64,000 nt of DNA from contig CM076146.1 in NCBI GenBank assembly GCA_038025085.1, forward strand, positions 23,754,501 through 23,818,500, read 5' to 3'. This document shows positions 47,560-62,400 of the stretch, piece by piece. Made by a program: the position numbers and the translations under genes. This DNA comes from Tetragonia tetragonoides. Taxonomy: Eukaryota; Streptophyta; Magnoliopsida; Caryophyllales; Aizoaceae. How positions within the stretch are numbered: the first letter of the stretch is position 1; the number at the start of each line of letters is the position of its first letter. The notes beneath the pieces are model-generated. The model worked only from the letters and a program-made list of their open reading frames with translations, did no database searches and was not told where the DNA came from.

Positions 47560-50500
47560 ATGCATTTACGCGTTTTAAAAGCTCATACGAGTAGGGTGAA
47601 AGAGATTTGAGTTCTTTTGTGTTGTATATTAAGAGAAAGCATCCAAATACGCTGTTTGCATTCATTTCAGTGTGAAACTACACCTAGGATGTTTACAGTT
47701 ACAAACAAGCTTCAACTCAAGCTTTTGAATGCATTTATGATTTTTAAAAGCTCATACGAGTAGGGTGAAAGAGATTTCAGTCCTTTTGTGTTGTATATTT
47801 AGAGAAAGCATCCAAATACTTTGTTTGTATTCATTTGAGTGTGAAACTACACCTAGGATGTTTACCTGTACAAACAAGCTTCAACTCAAGCTTTTGAATG
47901 TATTTACGCATTTTAAAAGGTCATACGAGTAGGGTAAAAGAGATTTGAGTTCTTTTGTGTTGTATATCAAGAGAAAGCTTCCAAATACTTTGTGTAGATT
48001 CATTTGAGTGTAAAACTACACCTAGGATGTTTACAAGTACAAACAAGCTTCAACTCAAGCTTTTGAATGTATATACGCGTTTTAACAGCTCTTACGACTA
48101 GGGTGATAGAAATTGAGTTCTTTTGTGTTGTATATTAAGAGAAAGCATCCAAATACTTTGTTTGTATTCATTTGAGTGTGAAATTACACCTAGGATGTTT
48201 ACAGTTACAAACAAGCTTCAACTCAAGCTTTTGAATGCATTTAGGCGTTTTAAAAGCTCATACGAGTAGGGTGAAAGAGATTTGAGTTCTTTTGTGTTGT
48301 ATATTAAGAGAAAGCATCCAAATACGCTGTTTGCATTCATTTGAGTGTGAAACTACACCTAGGATGTTTACAGTTACAAACAAGCTTCAACTCAAGCTTT
48401 TGAATGCATTTATGCTTTTTAAAAGCTCATACGAGTAGGGTGAAAGAGATTTGAGTTCTTTTGTGTTGTATATTAAGAGAAAGCATCCAAATACTTTGTT
48501 TGTATTCATTTGAGTGTGAAACTACACCTAGGATGTTTACAAGTACAAACAAGCTTCAACTCAAGCTTTTGAATGTATTTACGCGTTTTAACAGCTCTTA
48601 CGACTAGGGTGATAGAAATTGAGTTCTTTTGTGTTGTATATTAAGAGAAAGCATCCAAATACTTTGTTTGTATTCATTTGAGTGTGAAACTACACCTAGG
48701 ATGTTTACAAGTACAAACAAGCTTCAACTCAAGCTTTTGAATGTATTTACGCATTTTAAAAGCTCATACGAGTAGGGTGAAAGAGATTTGAGTTCTTTTG
48801 TGTTGTATATTAAGAGAAAGCATCCAAATACTTTGTTTGCATTCATTTGAATGTGTAAAACTACACCTAGGATGTTTACAAGTACAAACAAGCTTCAACT
48901 CAAGCTTTTGAATGTATTTACGCGTTTTAACAGCTCTTACGACTAGGGTGATAGAAATTGAGTTCTTTTGTGTTGTATATTAAGAGAAAGCATCCAAATA
49001 CTTTGTTTGTATTCATTTGAGTGTGAAATTACACCTAGGATGTTTACAGTTACAAACAAGCTTCAACTCAAGCTTTTGAATGCATTTACGCGTTTTAAAA
49101 GCTCATACGAGTAGGGTGAAAGAGATTTGAGTTCTTTTGTGTTGTATATTAAGAGAAAGCATCCAAATACTTTGTTTGCATTCATTTGAATGTGTGAAAC
49201 TACACCTAGGATGTTTACAAGTACAAACAAGCTTCAACTCAAGCTTTTGAATGTATTTACGCGTTTTAACAGCTCTTACGACTAGGGTGATAGAAATTGA
49301 GTTCTTTTGTGTTGTATATTAAGAGAAAGCTTCCAAATACTTTGTTTGTATTCATTTGAGTGTGAAACTACACCTAGGATGTTTACAAGTACAAACAAGT
49401 TTCAACTCAAGCTGTTGAATGAATTTTCGCGTTTTAACAGCTCTTACGACAAGGGTGATAGAAATTGAGTTCTTTTGTGTTGTATATTAAGAGAAAGCAT
49501 CCAAATACTTTGTTTCTATTCATTTGAGTGTAAAACTACACCTACGATGTTTACAGTTACAAACGTGCTTCAACTCAAGCTTTTGAATGCATTTATGCTT
49601 TTTAAAAGCTCATACAAGTAGGGTGAAAGAGATTTGAGTTCTTTTGTGTTGTATATTAAAAGAAAGCATCCAAATACTGTGTTTGTATTCATTTGAGTGT
49701 GAAACTACACCTAGGATGTTTACAAGTACAATCAAGCTTCAACTCAAGCTTTTGAATGTATTTACGCATTTTAAAAGGTCATACGAGTAGGGTAAAAGAG
49801 ATTTGAGTTCTTTTGTGTTGTATATTAAGAGAAAGCATCCAAATACTTTGTGTACATTCATTTGAGTATGAAACTATACCTAGGATGTTTACAGTTACAA
49901 ACAAGCTTCAACTCAAGCTTTTGAATGCATTTACGCGTTTTAACAGCTCTTACGACTAGGGTGATAGAAATTGAGTTCTTTTGTGTTGTATATTAAGAGA
50001 AAGCTTCCAAATAATTTGTTTGTATTCATTTGAGTGTGAAACTACACCTAGGATGTTTACAAGTACAAACAAGTTTCAACTCAAGCTGTTGAATGAATTT
50101 TCGCGTTTTAACAGCTCTTACGACAAGGGTGATAGAAATTGAGTTCTTTTGTGTTGTATATTAAGAGAAAGCATCCAAATACTTTGTTTCTATTCATTTG
50201 AGTGTAAAACTACACCTACGATGTTTACAGTTACAAACGTGCTTCAACTCAAGCTTTTGAATGCATTTATGCTTTTTAAAAGCTCATACAAGTAGGGTGA
50301 AAGAGATCTGAGTTCTTTTGTGTTGTATATTAAAAGAAAGCATCCAAATACTGTGTTTGTATTCATTTGAGTGTGAAACTACACCTAGGATGTTTACAAG
50401 TACAATCAAGCTTCAACTCAAGCTTTTGAATGTATTTACGCATTTTAAAAGGTCATACGAGTAGGGTAAAAGAGATTTGAGTTCTTTTGTGTTGTATATT

Positions 50501-53500
50501 AAGAGAAAGCATCCAAATACTTTGTGTACATTCATTTGAGTGTGAAACTATACCTAGGATGTTTACAGTTACAAACAAGCTTCAACTCAAGCTTTTGAAT
50601 GCATTTACGCGTTTTAAAAGCTCATACGAGTAGGGTGAAAGAGATTTGAGTTCTTTTGTGTTGTATATTAAGAGAAAGCATCCAAATACGCTGTTTGCAT
50701 TCATTTCAGTGTGAAACTACACCTAGGATGTTTACAGTTACAAACAAGCTTCAACTCAAGCTTTTGAATGCATTTATGATTTTTAAAAGCTCATACGAGT
50801 AGGGTGAAAGAGATTTCAGTCCTTTTGTGTTGTATATTTAGAGAAAGCATCCAAATACTTTGTTTGTATTCATTTGAGTGTGAAACTACACCTAGGATGT
50901 TTACCTGTACAAACAAGCTTCAACTCAAGCTTTTGAATGTATTTACGCATTTTAAAAGGTCATACGAGTAGGGTAAAAGAGATTTGAGTTCTTTTGTGTT
51001 GTATATCAAGAGAAAGCTTCCAAATACTTTGTGTAGATTCATTTGAGTGTAAAACTACACCTAGGATGTTTACAAGTACAAACAAGCTTCAACTCAAGCT
51101 TTTGAATGTATATACGCGTTTTAACAGCTCTTACGACTAGGGTGATAGAAATTGAGTTCTTTTGTGTTGTATATTAAGAGAAAGCATCCAAATACTTTGT
51201 TTGTATTTATTTGAGTGTGAAATTACACCTAGGATGTTTACAGTTACAAACAAGCTTCAACTCAAGCTTTTGAATGCATTTAGGCGTTTTAAAAGCTCAT
51301 ACGAGTAGGGTGAAAGAGATTTGAGTTCTTTTGTGTTGTATATTAAGAGAAAGCATCCAAATACGCTGTTTGCATTCATTTGAGTGTGAAACTACACCTA
51401 GGATGTTTACAGTTACAAACAAGCTTCAACTCAAGCTTTTGAATGCATTTATGCTTTTTAAAAGCTCATACGAGTAGGGTGAAAGAGATTTGAGTTCTTT
51501 TGTGTTGTATATTAAGAGAAAGCATCCAAATACTTTGTTTGTATTCATTTGAGTGTGAAACTACACCTAGGATGTTTACAAGTACAAACAAGCTTCAACT
51601 CAAGCTTTTGAATGTATTTACGCGTTTTAACAGCTCTTACGACTAGGGTGATAGAAATTGAGTTCTTTTGTGTTGTATATTAAGAGAAAGCATCCAAATA
51701 CTTTGTTTGTATTCATTTGAGTGTGAAACTACACCTAGGATGTTTACAAGTACAAACAAGCTTCAACTCAAGCTTTTGAATGTATTTACGCATTTTAAAA
51801 GCTCATACGAGTAGGGTGAAAGAGATTTGAGTTCTTTTGTGTTGTATATTAAGAGAAAGCATCCAAATACTTTTTTTGCATTCATTTGAATGTGTAAAAC
51901 TACACCTAGGATGTTTACAAGTACAAACAAGCTTCAACTCAAGCTTTTGAATGTATTTACGCGTTTTAACAGCTCTTACGACTAGGGTGATAGAAATTGA
52001 GTTCTTTTGTGTTGTATATTAAGAGAAAGCATCCAAATACTTTGTTTGTATTCATTTGAGTGTGAAATTACACCTAGGATGTTTACAGTTACAAACAAGC
52101 TTCAACTCAAGCTTTTGAATGCATTTACGCGTTTTAAAAGCTCATACGAGTAGGGTGAAAGAGATTTGAGTTCTTTTGTGTTGTATATTAAGAGAAAGCA
52201 TCCAAATACTTTGTTTGCATTCATTTGAATGTGTGAAACTACACCTAGGATGTTTACAAGTACAAACAAGCTTCAACTCAAGCTTTTGAATGTATTTACG
52301 CGTTTTAACAGCTCTTACGACTAGGGTGATAGAAATTGAGTTCTTTTGTGTTGTATATTAAGAGAAAGCTTCCAAATACTTTGTTTGTATTCATTTGAGT
52401 GTGAAACTACACCTAGGATGTTTACAAGTACAAACAAGTTTCAACTCAAGCTGTTGAATGAATTTTCGCGTTTTAACAGCTCTTACGACAAGGGTGATAG
52501 AAATTGAGTTCTTTTGTGTTGTATATTAAGAGAAAGCATCCAAATACTTTGTTTCTATTCATTTGAGTGTAAAACTACACCTACGATGTTTACAGTTACA
52601 AACGTGCTTCAACTCAAGCTTTTGAATGCATTTATGCTTTTTAAAAGCTCATACAAGTAGGGTGAAAGAGATTTGAGTTCTTTTGTGTTGTATATTAAAA
52701 GAAAGCATCCAAATACTGTGTTTGTATTCATTTGAGTGTGAAACTACACCTAGGATGTTTACAAGTACAATCAAGCTTCAACTCAAGCTTTTGAATGTAT
52801 TTACGCATTTTAAAAGGTCATACGAGTAGGGTAAAAGAGATTTGAGTTCTTTTGTGTTGTATATTAAGAGAAAGCATCCAAATACTTTGTGTACATTCAT
52901 TTGAGTATGAAACTATACCTAGGATGTTTACAGTTACAAACAAGCTTCAACTCAAGCTTTTGAATGCATTTACGCGTTTTAACAGCTCTTACGACTAGGG
53001 TGATAGAAATTGAGTTCTTTTGTGTTGTATATTAAGAGAAAGCTTCCAAATAATTTGTTTGTATTCATTTGAGTGTGAAACTACACCTAGGATGTTTACA
53101 AGTACAAACAAGTTTCAACTCAAGCTGTTGAATGAATTTTCGCGTTTTAACAGCTCTTACGACAAGGGTGATAGAAATTGAGTTCTTTTGTGTTGTATAT
53201 TAAGAGAAAGCATCCAAATACTTTGTTTCTATTCATTTGAGTGTAAAACTACACCTACGATGTTTACAGTTACAAACGTGCTTCAACTCAAGCTTTTGAA
53301 TGCATTTATGCTTTTTAAAAGCTCATACAAGTAGGGTGAAAGAGATTTGAGTTCTTTTGTGTTGTATATTAAAAGAAAGCATCCAAATACTGTGTTTGTA
53401 TTCATTTGAGTGTGAAACTACACCTAGGATGTTTACAAGTACAATCAAGCTTCAACTCAAGCTTTTGAATGTATTTACGCATTTTAAAAGGTCATACGAG

Positions 53501-53612
53501 TAGGGTAAAAGAGATTTGAGTTCTTTTGTGTTGTATATTAAGAGAAAGCATCCAAATACTTTGTGTACATTCATTTGAGTGTGAAACTATACCTAGGATG
53601 TTTACAGTTACA
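47535..53612. repeat. 3,039-bp HOR (18 monomers), two tandem copies
   Basis: Units are about 47,535-50,573 and 50,574-53,612. GAGATTTCAGTCC recurs at 47771 and 50810; GTTTACCTGTAC, GTATATACGCG, TTTCTATTC and AAATAATTTG follow the same period. Only a few single-base differences between the units were seen. Confidence 0.87.
49255..50605. repeat. Nested 674-bp duplication (4 monomers)
   Basis: TGTTTCTATT at 49511 and 50185, with the following CTACGATG, AACGTGCTTC, TTAAAAGAAAGC and AGTACAATC variants, repeats at 674 bp inside the 3,039-bp unit. The same nested pair occurs in the second unit (TTTCTATTC near 52,554 and 53,226), so the 4-monomer event came before the 18-monomer duplication. Confidence 0.82.
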
Positions 53613-55480
53613 AACAAGCTTCAACTCAAGCTTTTGAATGTATTTACGCGTTTTAACAGCTCTTACGACTAGGGTGATAGAAATTGAGTTCTTTTGTGTT
53701 GTATATTAAGAGAAAGCATCCAAATACTTTGTTTGTATTCATTTGAGTGTGAAATTACACCTAGGATGTTTACAGTTACAAACAAGCTTCAACTCAAGCT
53801 TTTGAATGCATTTACGCGTTTTAAAAGCTCATACGAGTAGGGTGAAAGAGATTTGAGTTCTTTTGTGTTGTATATTAAGAGAAAGCATCCAAATACTTTG
53901 TTTGCATTCATTTGAATGTGTGAAACTACACCTAGGATGTTTACAAGTACAAACAAGCTTCAACTCAAGCTTTTGAATGTATTTACGCGTTTTAACAGCT
54001 CTTACGACTAGGGTGATAGAAATTGAGTTCTTTTGTGTTGTATATTAAGAGAAAGCATCCAAATACTTTGTTTGTATTCATTTGAGTGTGAAACTACACC
54101 TAGGATGTTTACAAGTACAAACAAGCTTCAACTCAAGCTTTTGAATGTATTTACGCATTTTAAAAGCTCATACGAGTAGGGTGAAAGAGATTTGAGTTCT
54201 TTTGTGTTGTATATTAAGAGAAAGCATCCAAATACTTTGTTTGCATTCATTTGAATGTGTAAAACTACACCTAGGATGTTTACAAGTACAAACAAGCTTC
54301 AACTCAAGCTTTTGAATGTATTTACGCGTTTTAACAGCTCTTACGACTAGGGTGATAGAAATTGAGTTCTTTTGTGTTGTATATTAAGAGAAAGCATCCA
54401 AATACTTTGTTTGTATTCATTTGAGTGTGAAATTACACCTAGGATGTTTACAGTTACAAACAAGCTTCAACTCAAGCTTTTGAATGCATTTACGCGTTTT
54501 AAAAGCTCATACGAGTAGGGTGAAAGAGATTTGAGTTCTTTTGTGTTGTATATTAAGAGAAAGCATCCAAATACTTTGTTTGCATTCATTTGAATGTGTG
54601 AAACTACACCTAGGATGTTTACAAGTACAAACAAGCTTCAACTCAAGCTTTTGAATGTATTTACGCGTTTTAACAGCTCTTACGACTAGGGTGATAGAAA
54701 TTGAGTTCTTTTGTGTTGTATATTAAGAGAAAGCATCCAAATACTTTGTTTGTATTCATTTGAGTGTGAAATTACACCTAGGATGTTTACAGTTACAAAC
54801 AAGCTTCAACTCAAGCTTTTGAATGCATTTACGCGTTTTAAAAGCTCATACGAGTAGGGTGAAAGAGATTTGAGTTCTTTTGTGTTGTATATTAAGAGAA
54901 AGCATCCAAATACTTTGTTTGCATTCATTTGAATGTGTGAAACTACACCTAGGATGTTTACAAGTACAAACAAGCTTCAACTCAAGCTTTTGAATGTATT
55001 TACGCGTTTTAACAGCTCTTACGACTAGGGTGATAGAAATTGAGTTCTTTTGTGTTGTATATTAAGAGAAAGCTTCCAAATACTTTGTTTGTATTCATTT
55101 GAGTGTGAAACTACACCTAGGATGTTTACAAGTACAAACAAGTTTCAACTCAAGCTGTTGAATGAATTTTCGCGTTTTAACAGCTCTTACGACAAGGGTG
55201 ATAGAAATTGAGTTCTTTTGTGTTGTATATTAAGAGAAAGCATCCAAATACTTTGTTTCTATTCATTTGAGTGTAAAACTACACCTACGATGTTTACAGT
55301 TACAAACGTGCTTCAACTCAAGCTTTTGAATGCATTTATGCTTTTTAAAAGCTCATACAAGTAGGGTGAAAGAGATTTGAGTTCTTTTGTGTTGTATATT
55401 AAAAGAAAGCATCCAAATACTGTGTTTGTATTCATTTGAGTGTGAAACTACACCTAGGATGTTTACAAGTACAATCAAGC
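53612..55480. repeat. Satellite with a local 339-bp dimer (about 54,180-55,070)
   Basis: GTGAAATTACACC marks a class A monomer and TTTGAATGTGTGAAAC a class B monomer. They alternate so that the pair recurs at 339 bp (GAAATTACAC at 54429 and 54768), and at 678 bp to 53751. The remainder repeats the TTTCTATTC and AACGTGCTTC monomers known from the 3,039-bp unit. Confidence 0.78.
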
Positions 55481-58400
55481 TTCAACTCAAGCTTTTGAAT
55501 GCATTTACGCGTTTTAACAGCTCTTACGACTAGGGTGATAGAAATTGAGTTCTTTTGTGTTGTATATTAAGAGAAAGCTTCCAAATAATTTGTTTGCATT
55601 CATTTGAGTGTGAAACTACACCTAGGATGTTTACAGTTACAAACAAGCTTCAACTCAAGCTTTTGAATGCATTTATGCTTTTTAAAAGCTCATACGAGTA
55701 GGGTGAAAGAGATTTGAGTTCTTTTGTGTTGTATACTAAGAGAAAGCATCCAAATACTTTGTTTGTATTCATTTGAGTGTGAAACTACACCTAGGATGTT
55801 TACAAGTACAAACAAGCTTCAACTCAAGCTTTTGAATGTATTTACGCGTTTTAACAGCTCTTACGACTAGGGTGATAGAAATTGAGTTCTTTTGTGTTGT
55901 ATATTAAGAGAAAGCATCCAAATACTTTGTTTGTATTCATTTGAGTGTGAAACTACACCTAGGATGTTTACAAGTACAAACAAGCTTCAACTCAAGCTTT
56001 TGAATGTATTTACGCATTTTAAAAGCTCATACGAGTAGGGTGAAAGAGATTTGAGTTCTTTTGTGTTGTATATTAAGAGAAAGCATCCAAATACTTTGTT
56101 TGCATTCATTTGAATGTGTAAAACTACACCTAGGATGTTTACAAGTACAAACAAGCTTCAACTCAAGCTTTTGAATGTATTTACGCGTTTTAACAGCTCT
56201 TACGACTAGGGTGATAGAAATTGAGTTCTTTTGTGTTGTATTTTAAGAGAAAGCATCCAAATACTTTGTTTGTATTCATTTGAGTGTGAAACTACACCTA
56301 GAATGTTTACAGTTACAAACGTGCTTCAACTCAAGCTTTTCAATGCATTTATGCTTTTTAAAAGCTCATACAAGTAAGGTGAAAGAGATTTGAGTTCTTT
56401 TGTGTTGTATATTAAGAGAAAGCATCCAAATACTGTGTTTGTATTCATTTGAGTGTGAAACTACACCTAGGATGTTTACAAGTACAAACAAGCTCCAACT
56501 CAAGCTTTTGAATGCATTTACGCGTTTTAAAAGCTCATACGAGTAGGGTGAAAGAGATTTGAGTTCTTTTGTGTTGTATATTAAGAGAAATCATCCAAAT
56601 ACGCTGTTTGCATTCATTTCAGTGTGAAACTACACCTAGGATGTTTACAGTTACAAACAAGCTTCAACTCAAGCTTTTGAATGCATTTATGATTTTTAAA
56701 AGCTCATACGAGTAGGGTGAAAGAGATTTCAGTCCTTTTGTGTTGTATATTAAGAGAAAGCATCCAAATACTTTGTTTGTAATCATTTGAGTGTGAAACT
56801 ACACCTAGGATGTTTACCTGTACAAACAAGCTTCAACTCAAGCTTTTGAATGTATTTACGCATTTTAAAAGGTCATACGAGTAGGGTAAAAGAGATTTGA
56901 GTTCTTTTGTGTTGTATATCAAGAGAAAGCTTCCAAATACTTTGTTTGCATTCATTTGAATGTGTAAAACTACACCTAGGATGTTTACAAGTACAAACAA
57001 GCTTCAACTCAAGCTTTTGAATGTATTTACGCGTTTTAACAGCTCTTACGACTAGGGTGATAGAAATTGAGTTCTTTTGTGTTGTATATTAAGAGAAAGC
57101 ATCCAAATACTTTGTTTGTATTCATTTGAGTGTGAAATTACACCTAGGATGTTTACAGTTACAAACAAGCTTCAACTCAAGCTTTTGAATGCATTTACGC
57201 GTTTTAAAAGCTCATACGAGTAGGGTGAAAGAGATTTGAGTTCTTTTGTGTTGTATATTAAGAGAAAGCATCCAAATACTTTGTTTGCATTCATTTGAAT
57301 GTGTGAAACTACACCTAGGATGTTTACAAGTACAAACAAGCTTCAACTCAAGCTTTTGAATGTATTTACGCGTTTTAACAGCTCTTACGACTAGGGTGAT
57401 AGAAATTGAGTTCTTTTGTGTTGTATATTAAGAGAAAGCTTCCAAATACTTTGTTTGTATTCATTTGAGTGTGAAACTACACCTAGGATGTTTACAAGTA
57501 CAAACAAGTTTCAACTCAAGCTGTTGAATGAATTTTCGCGTTTTAACAGCTCTTACGACAAGGGTGATAGAAATTGAGTTCTTTTGTGTTGTATATTAAG
57601 AGAAAGCATCCAAATACTTTGTTTCTATTCATTTGAGTGTAAAACTACACCTACGATGTTTACAGTTACAAACGTGCTTCAACTCAAGCTTTTGAATGCA
57701 TTTATGCTTTTTAAAAGCTCATACAAGTAGGGTGAAAGAGATTTGAGTTCTTTTTTGTTGTATATTAAAAGAAAGCATCCAAATACTGTGTTTGTATTCA
57801 TTTGAGTGTGAAACTACACCTAGGATGTTTACAAGTACAATCAAGCTTCAACTCAAGCTTTTGAATGTATTTACGCATTTTAAAAGGTCATACGAGTAGG
57901 GTAAAAGAGATTTGAGTTCTTTTGTGTTGTATATTAAGAGAAAGCATCCAAATACTTTGTGTACATTCATTTGAGTGTGAAACTATACCTAGGATGTTTA
58001 CAGTTACAAACAAGCTTCAACTCAAGCTTTTGAATGCATTTACGCGTTTTAACAGCTCTTACGACTAGGGTGATAGAAATTGAGTTCTTTTGTGTTGTAT
58101 ATTAAGAGAAAGCTTCCAAATAATTTGTTTGCATTCATTTGAGTGTGAAACTACACCTAGGATGTTTACAGTTACAAACAAGCTTCAACTCAAGCTTTTG
58201 AATGCATTTATGCTTTTTAAAAGCTCATACGAGTAGGGTGAAAGAGATTTGAGTTCTTTTGTGTTGTATATTAAGAGAAAGCATCCAAATACTTTGTTTG
58301 TATTCATTTGAGTGTGAAACTACACCTAGGATGTTTACAAGTACAAACAAGCTTCAACTCAAGCTTTTGAATGTATTTACGCGTTTTAACAGCTCTTACG

Positions 58401-59480
58401 ACTAGGGTGATAGAAATTGAGTTCTTTTGTGTTGTATATTAAGAGAAAGCATCCAAATACTTTGTTTGTATTCATTTGAGTGTGAAACTACACCTAGGAT
58501 GTTTACAAGTACAAACAAGCTTCAACTCAAGCGTTTGAATGTATTTACGCATTTTAAAAGCTCATACGAGTAGGGTGAAAGAGATTTGAGTTCTTTTGTG
58601 TTGTATATTAAGAGAAAGCATCCAAATACTTTGTTTGCATTCATTTGAATGTGTAAAACTACACCTAGGATGTTTACAAGTACAAACAAGCTTCAACTCA
58701 AGCTTTTGAATGTATTTACGCGTTTTAACAGCTCTTACGACTAGGGTGATAGAAATTGAGTTCTTTTGTGTTGTATTTTAAGAGAAAGCATCCAAATACT
58801 TTGTTTGTATTCATTTGAGTGTGAAACTACACCTAGGATGTTTACAGTTACAAACGTGCTTCAACTCAAGCTTTTCAATGCATTTATGCTTTTTAAAAGC
58901 TCATACAAGTAAGGTGAAAGAGATTTGAGTTCTTTTGTGTTGTATATTAAGAGAAAGCATCCAAATACTGTGTTTGTATTCATTTGAGTGTGAAACTACA
59001 CCTAGGATGTTTACAAGTACAAACAAGCTCCAACTCAAGCTTTTGAATGCATTTACGCGTTTTAAAAGCTCATACGAGTAGGGTGAAAGAGATTTGAGTT
59101 CTTTTGTGTTGTATATTAAGAGAAATCATCCAAATACGCTGTTTGCATTCATTTCAGTGTGAAACTACACCTAGGATGTTTACAGTTACAAACAAGCTTC
59201 AACTCAAGCTTTTGAATGCATTTATGATTTTTAAAAGCTCATACGAGTAGGGTGAAAGAGATTTCAGTCCTTTTGTGTTGTATATTAAGAGAAAGCATCC
59301 AAATACTTTGTTTGTAATCATTTGAGTGTGAAACTACACCTAGGATGTTTACCTGTACAAACAAGCTTCAACTCAAGCTTTTGAATGTATTTACGCATTT
59401 TAAAAGGTCATACGAGTAGGGTAAAAGAGATTTGAGTTCTTTTGTGTTGTATATCAAGAGAAAGCTTCCAAATACTTTGT
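55480..59480. repeat. 2,535-bp HOR (15 monomers), about 1.6 copies
   Basis: AAATAATTTGTTTGCATTC (TGTTTGCATT at 55591 and 58126), GTATTTTAAGAG, AAGTAAGGTG, CAAGCTCCAAC and GAGATTTCAGTCC (56723 and 59258) recur at 2,535 bp. The copies separate near 56,945 and 59,480 (TTTGCATTC versus GTAGATTC). Confidence 0.83.
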
Positions 59481-62400
59481 GTAGATTCATTTGAGTGTAA
59501 AACTACACCTAGGATGTTTACAAGTACAAACAAGCTTCAACTCAAGCGTTTGAATGTATTTACGCGTTTTAACAGCTCTTACGACTAGGGTGATAGAAAT
59601 TGAGTTCTTTTGTGTTGTATATTAAGAGAAAGCATCCAAATACTTTGTTTGTATTCATTTGAGTGTGAAATTACACCTAGGATGTTTACAGTTACAAACA
59701 AGCTTCAACTCAAGCTTTTGAATGCATTTACGCGTTTTAAAAGCTCATACGAGTAGGGTGAAAGAGATTTGAGTTCTTTTGTGTTGTATATTAAGAGAAA
59801 GCATCCAAATACGCTGTTTGCATTCATTTGAGTGTGAAACTACACCTAGGATGTTTACAGTTACAAACAAGCTTCAACTCAAGCTTTTGAATGCATTTAT
59901 GCTTTTTAAAAGCTCATACGAGTAGGGTGAAAGAGATTTGAGTTCTTTTGTGTTGTATATTAAGAGAAAGCATCCAAATACTTTGTTTGTATTCATTTGA
60001 GTGTGAAACTACACCTAGGATGTTTACAAGTACAAACAAGCTTCAACTCAAGCTTTTGAATGTATTTACGCGTTTTAACAGCTCTTACGACTAGGGTGAT
60101 AGAAATTGAGTTTTTTGTGTTGTATATTAAGAGAAAGCATCCAAATACTTTGTTTGTATTCATTTGAGTGTGAAACTACACCTAGGATGTTTACAAGTAC
60201 AAACAAGCTTCAACTCAAGCTTTTGAATGTATTTACGCATTTTAAAAGCTCATACGAGTAGGGTGAAAGAGATTTGAGTTCTTTTGTGTTGTATATTAAG
60301 AGAAAGCATCCAAATACTTTGTTTGCATTCATTTGAATGTGTAAAACTACACCTAGGATGTTTACAAGTACAAACAAGCTTCAACTCAAGCTTTTGAATG
60401 TATTTACGCGTTTTAACAGCTCTTACGACTAGGGTGATAGAAATTGAGTTCTTTTGTGTTGTATATTAAGAGAAAGCATCCAAATACTTTGTTTCTATTC
60501 ATTTGAGTGTAAAACTACACCGACGATGTTTACAGTTACAAACGTGCTTCAACTCAAGCTTTTGAATGCATTTATGCTTTTTAAAAGCTCATACAAGTAA
60601 GGTGAAAGAGATTTGAGTTCTTTTGTGTTGTATATTAAGAGAAAGCATCCAAATACTGTGTTTGTATTCATTTGAGTGTGAAACTACACCTAGGATGTTT
60701 ACAAGTACAAACAAGCTCCAACTCAAGCTTTTGAATATATTTACGCATTTTAAAAGCTCATACGAGTAGGGTGAAAGAGATTTGAGTTCTTTTGTGTTGT
60801 ATATTAAGAGAAATCATCCAAATACTTTGTGTACATTCATTTGAGTGTGAAACTATATCTAGGATGTTTACAGTTACAAACAAGCTTCAACTCAAGCTTT
60901 TGAATGCATTTACGCGTTTTAAAAGCTCATACGAGTAGGGTGAAAGAGATTTGAGTTCTTTTGTGTTGTATATTAATAGAAAGCATCCAAATACTTTGTT
61001 TGCATTCATTTGAATGTGTGAAACTACACCTAGGATGTTTACAAGTACAAACAAGCTTCAACTCAAGCTTTTGAATGTATTTACGCGTTTTAACAGCTCT
61101 TACGACTAGGGTGATAGAAATTGAGTTCTTTTGTGTTGTATATTAAGAGAAAGCATCCAAATACTTTGTTTGTATTCATTTGAGTGTGAAACTACACCTA
61201 GGATGTTTACAGTTACAAACGTGCTTCAACTCAAGCTTTTGAATGCATTTATGCTTTTTAAAAGCTCATACAAGTAGGGTGAAAGAGATTTGAGTTCTTT
61301 TGTGTTGTATATTAAGAGAAATCATCCAAATACTTTGTTTGTATTCATTTGAGTGTGAAACTACACCTAGGATGTTTACAAGTACAAACAAGTTTCAACT
61401 CAAGCTGTTGAATGAATTTTCGCGTTTTAACAGCTCTTACGACAAGGGTGATAGAAATTGAGTTCTTTTGTGTTGTATATTAAGAGAAAGCATCCAAATA
61501 CTTTGTTTGCATTTATTTGAGTATGAAACTACAGGTAGGATGTTTACAAGTACAATCAAGCTTCAACTCAAGCTTTTGAATGTATTTACGCATTTTAAAA
61601 GGTCATACGAGTAGGGTGAAAGAGATTTGAGTTCTTTTGTGTTGTATATTAAGAGAAACCATCCAAATACTTTGTGTACATTCATTTGAGTGTGAAACTA
61701 TACCTAGGATGTTTACAGTTACAAACAAGCTTCAACTCAAGCTTTTGAATGCATTTACGCGTTTTAAAAGCTCATACGAGTAGGGTGAAAGAGATTTGAG
61801 TTCTTTTGTGTTGTATATTAAGAGAAAGCATCCAAATACGCTGTTTGCATTCATTTCAGTGTGAAACTACACCTAGGATGTTTACAGTTACAAACAAGCT
61901 TCAACTCAAGCTTTTGAATGTATTTACGCATTTTAAAAGCTCATACGAGTAGGGTAAAAGAGATTTGAGTTCTTTTGTGTTGTATATTAAGAGAAAGCAT
62001 CCAAATACGCTGTTTGCATTCATTTGAGTGTGAAACTACACCTAGGATGTTTACAGTTACAAACAAGCTTCAACTCAAGCTTTTGAATGCATTTATGCTT
62101 TTTAAAAGCTCATACGAGTAGGGTGAAAGAGATTTGAGTTCTTTTGTGTTGTATATTAAGAGAAAGCATCCAAATACTTTGTTTGTATTCATTTGAGTGT
62201 GAAACTACACCTAGGATGTTTACAAGTACAAACAAGTTTCAACTCAAGCTGTTGAATGAATTTTCGCGTTTTAACAGCTCTCATGACAAGGGTGATAGAA
62301 ATTGAGTTCTTTTGTGTTGTATATTAAGAGAAAGCATCCAAATCCTATGTTTGCATTCATTTGAGTATGAAACTACAGGTAGGATGTTTACAGTTACAAA

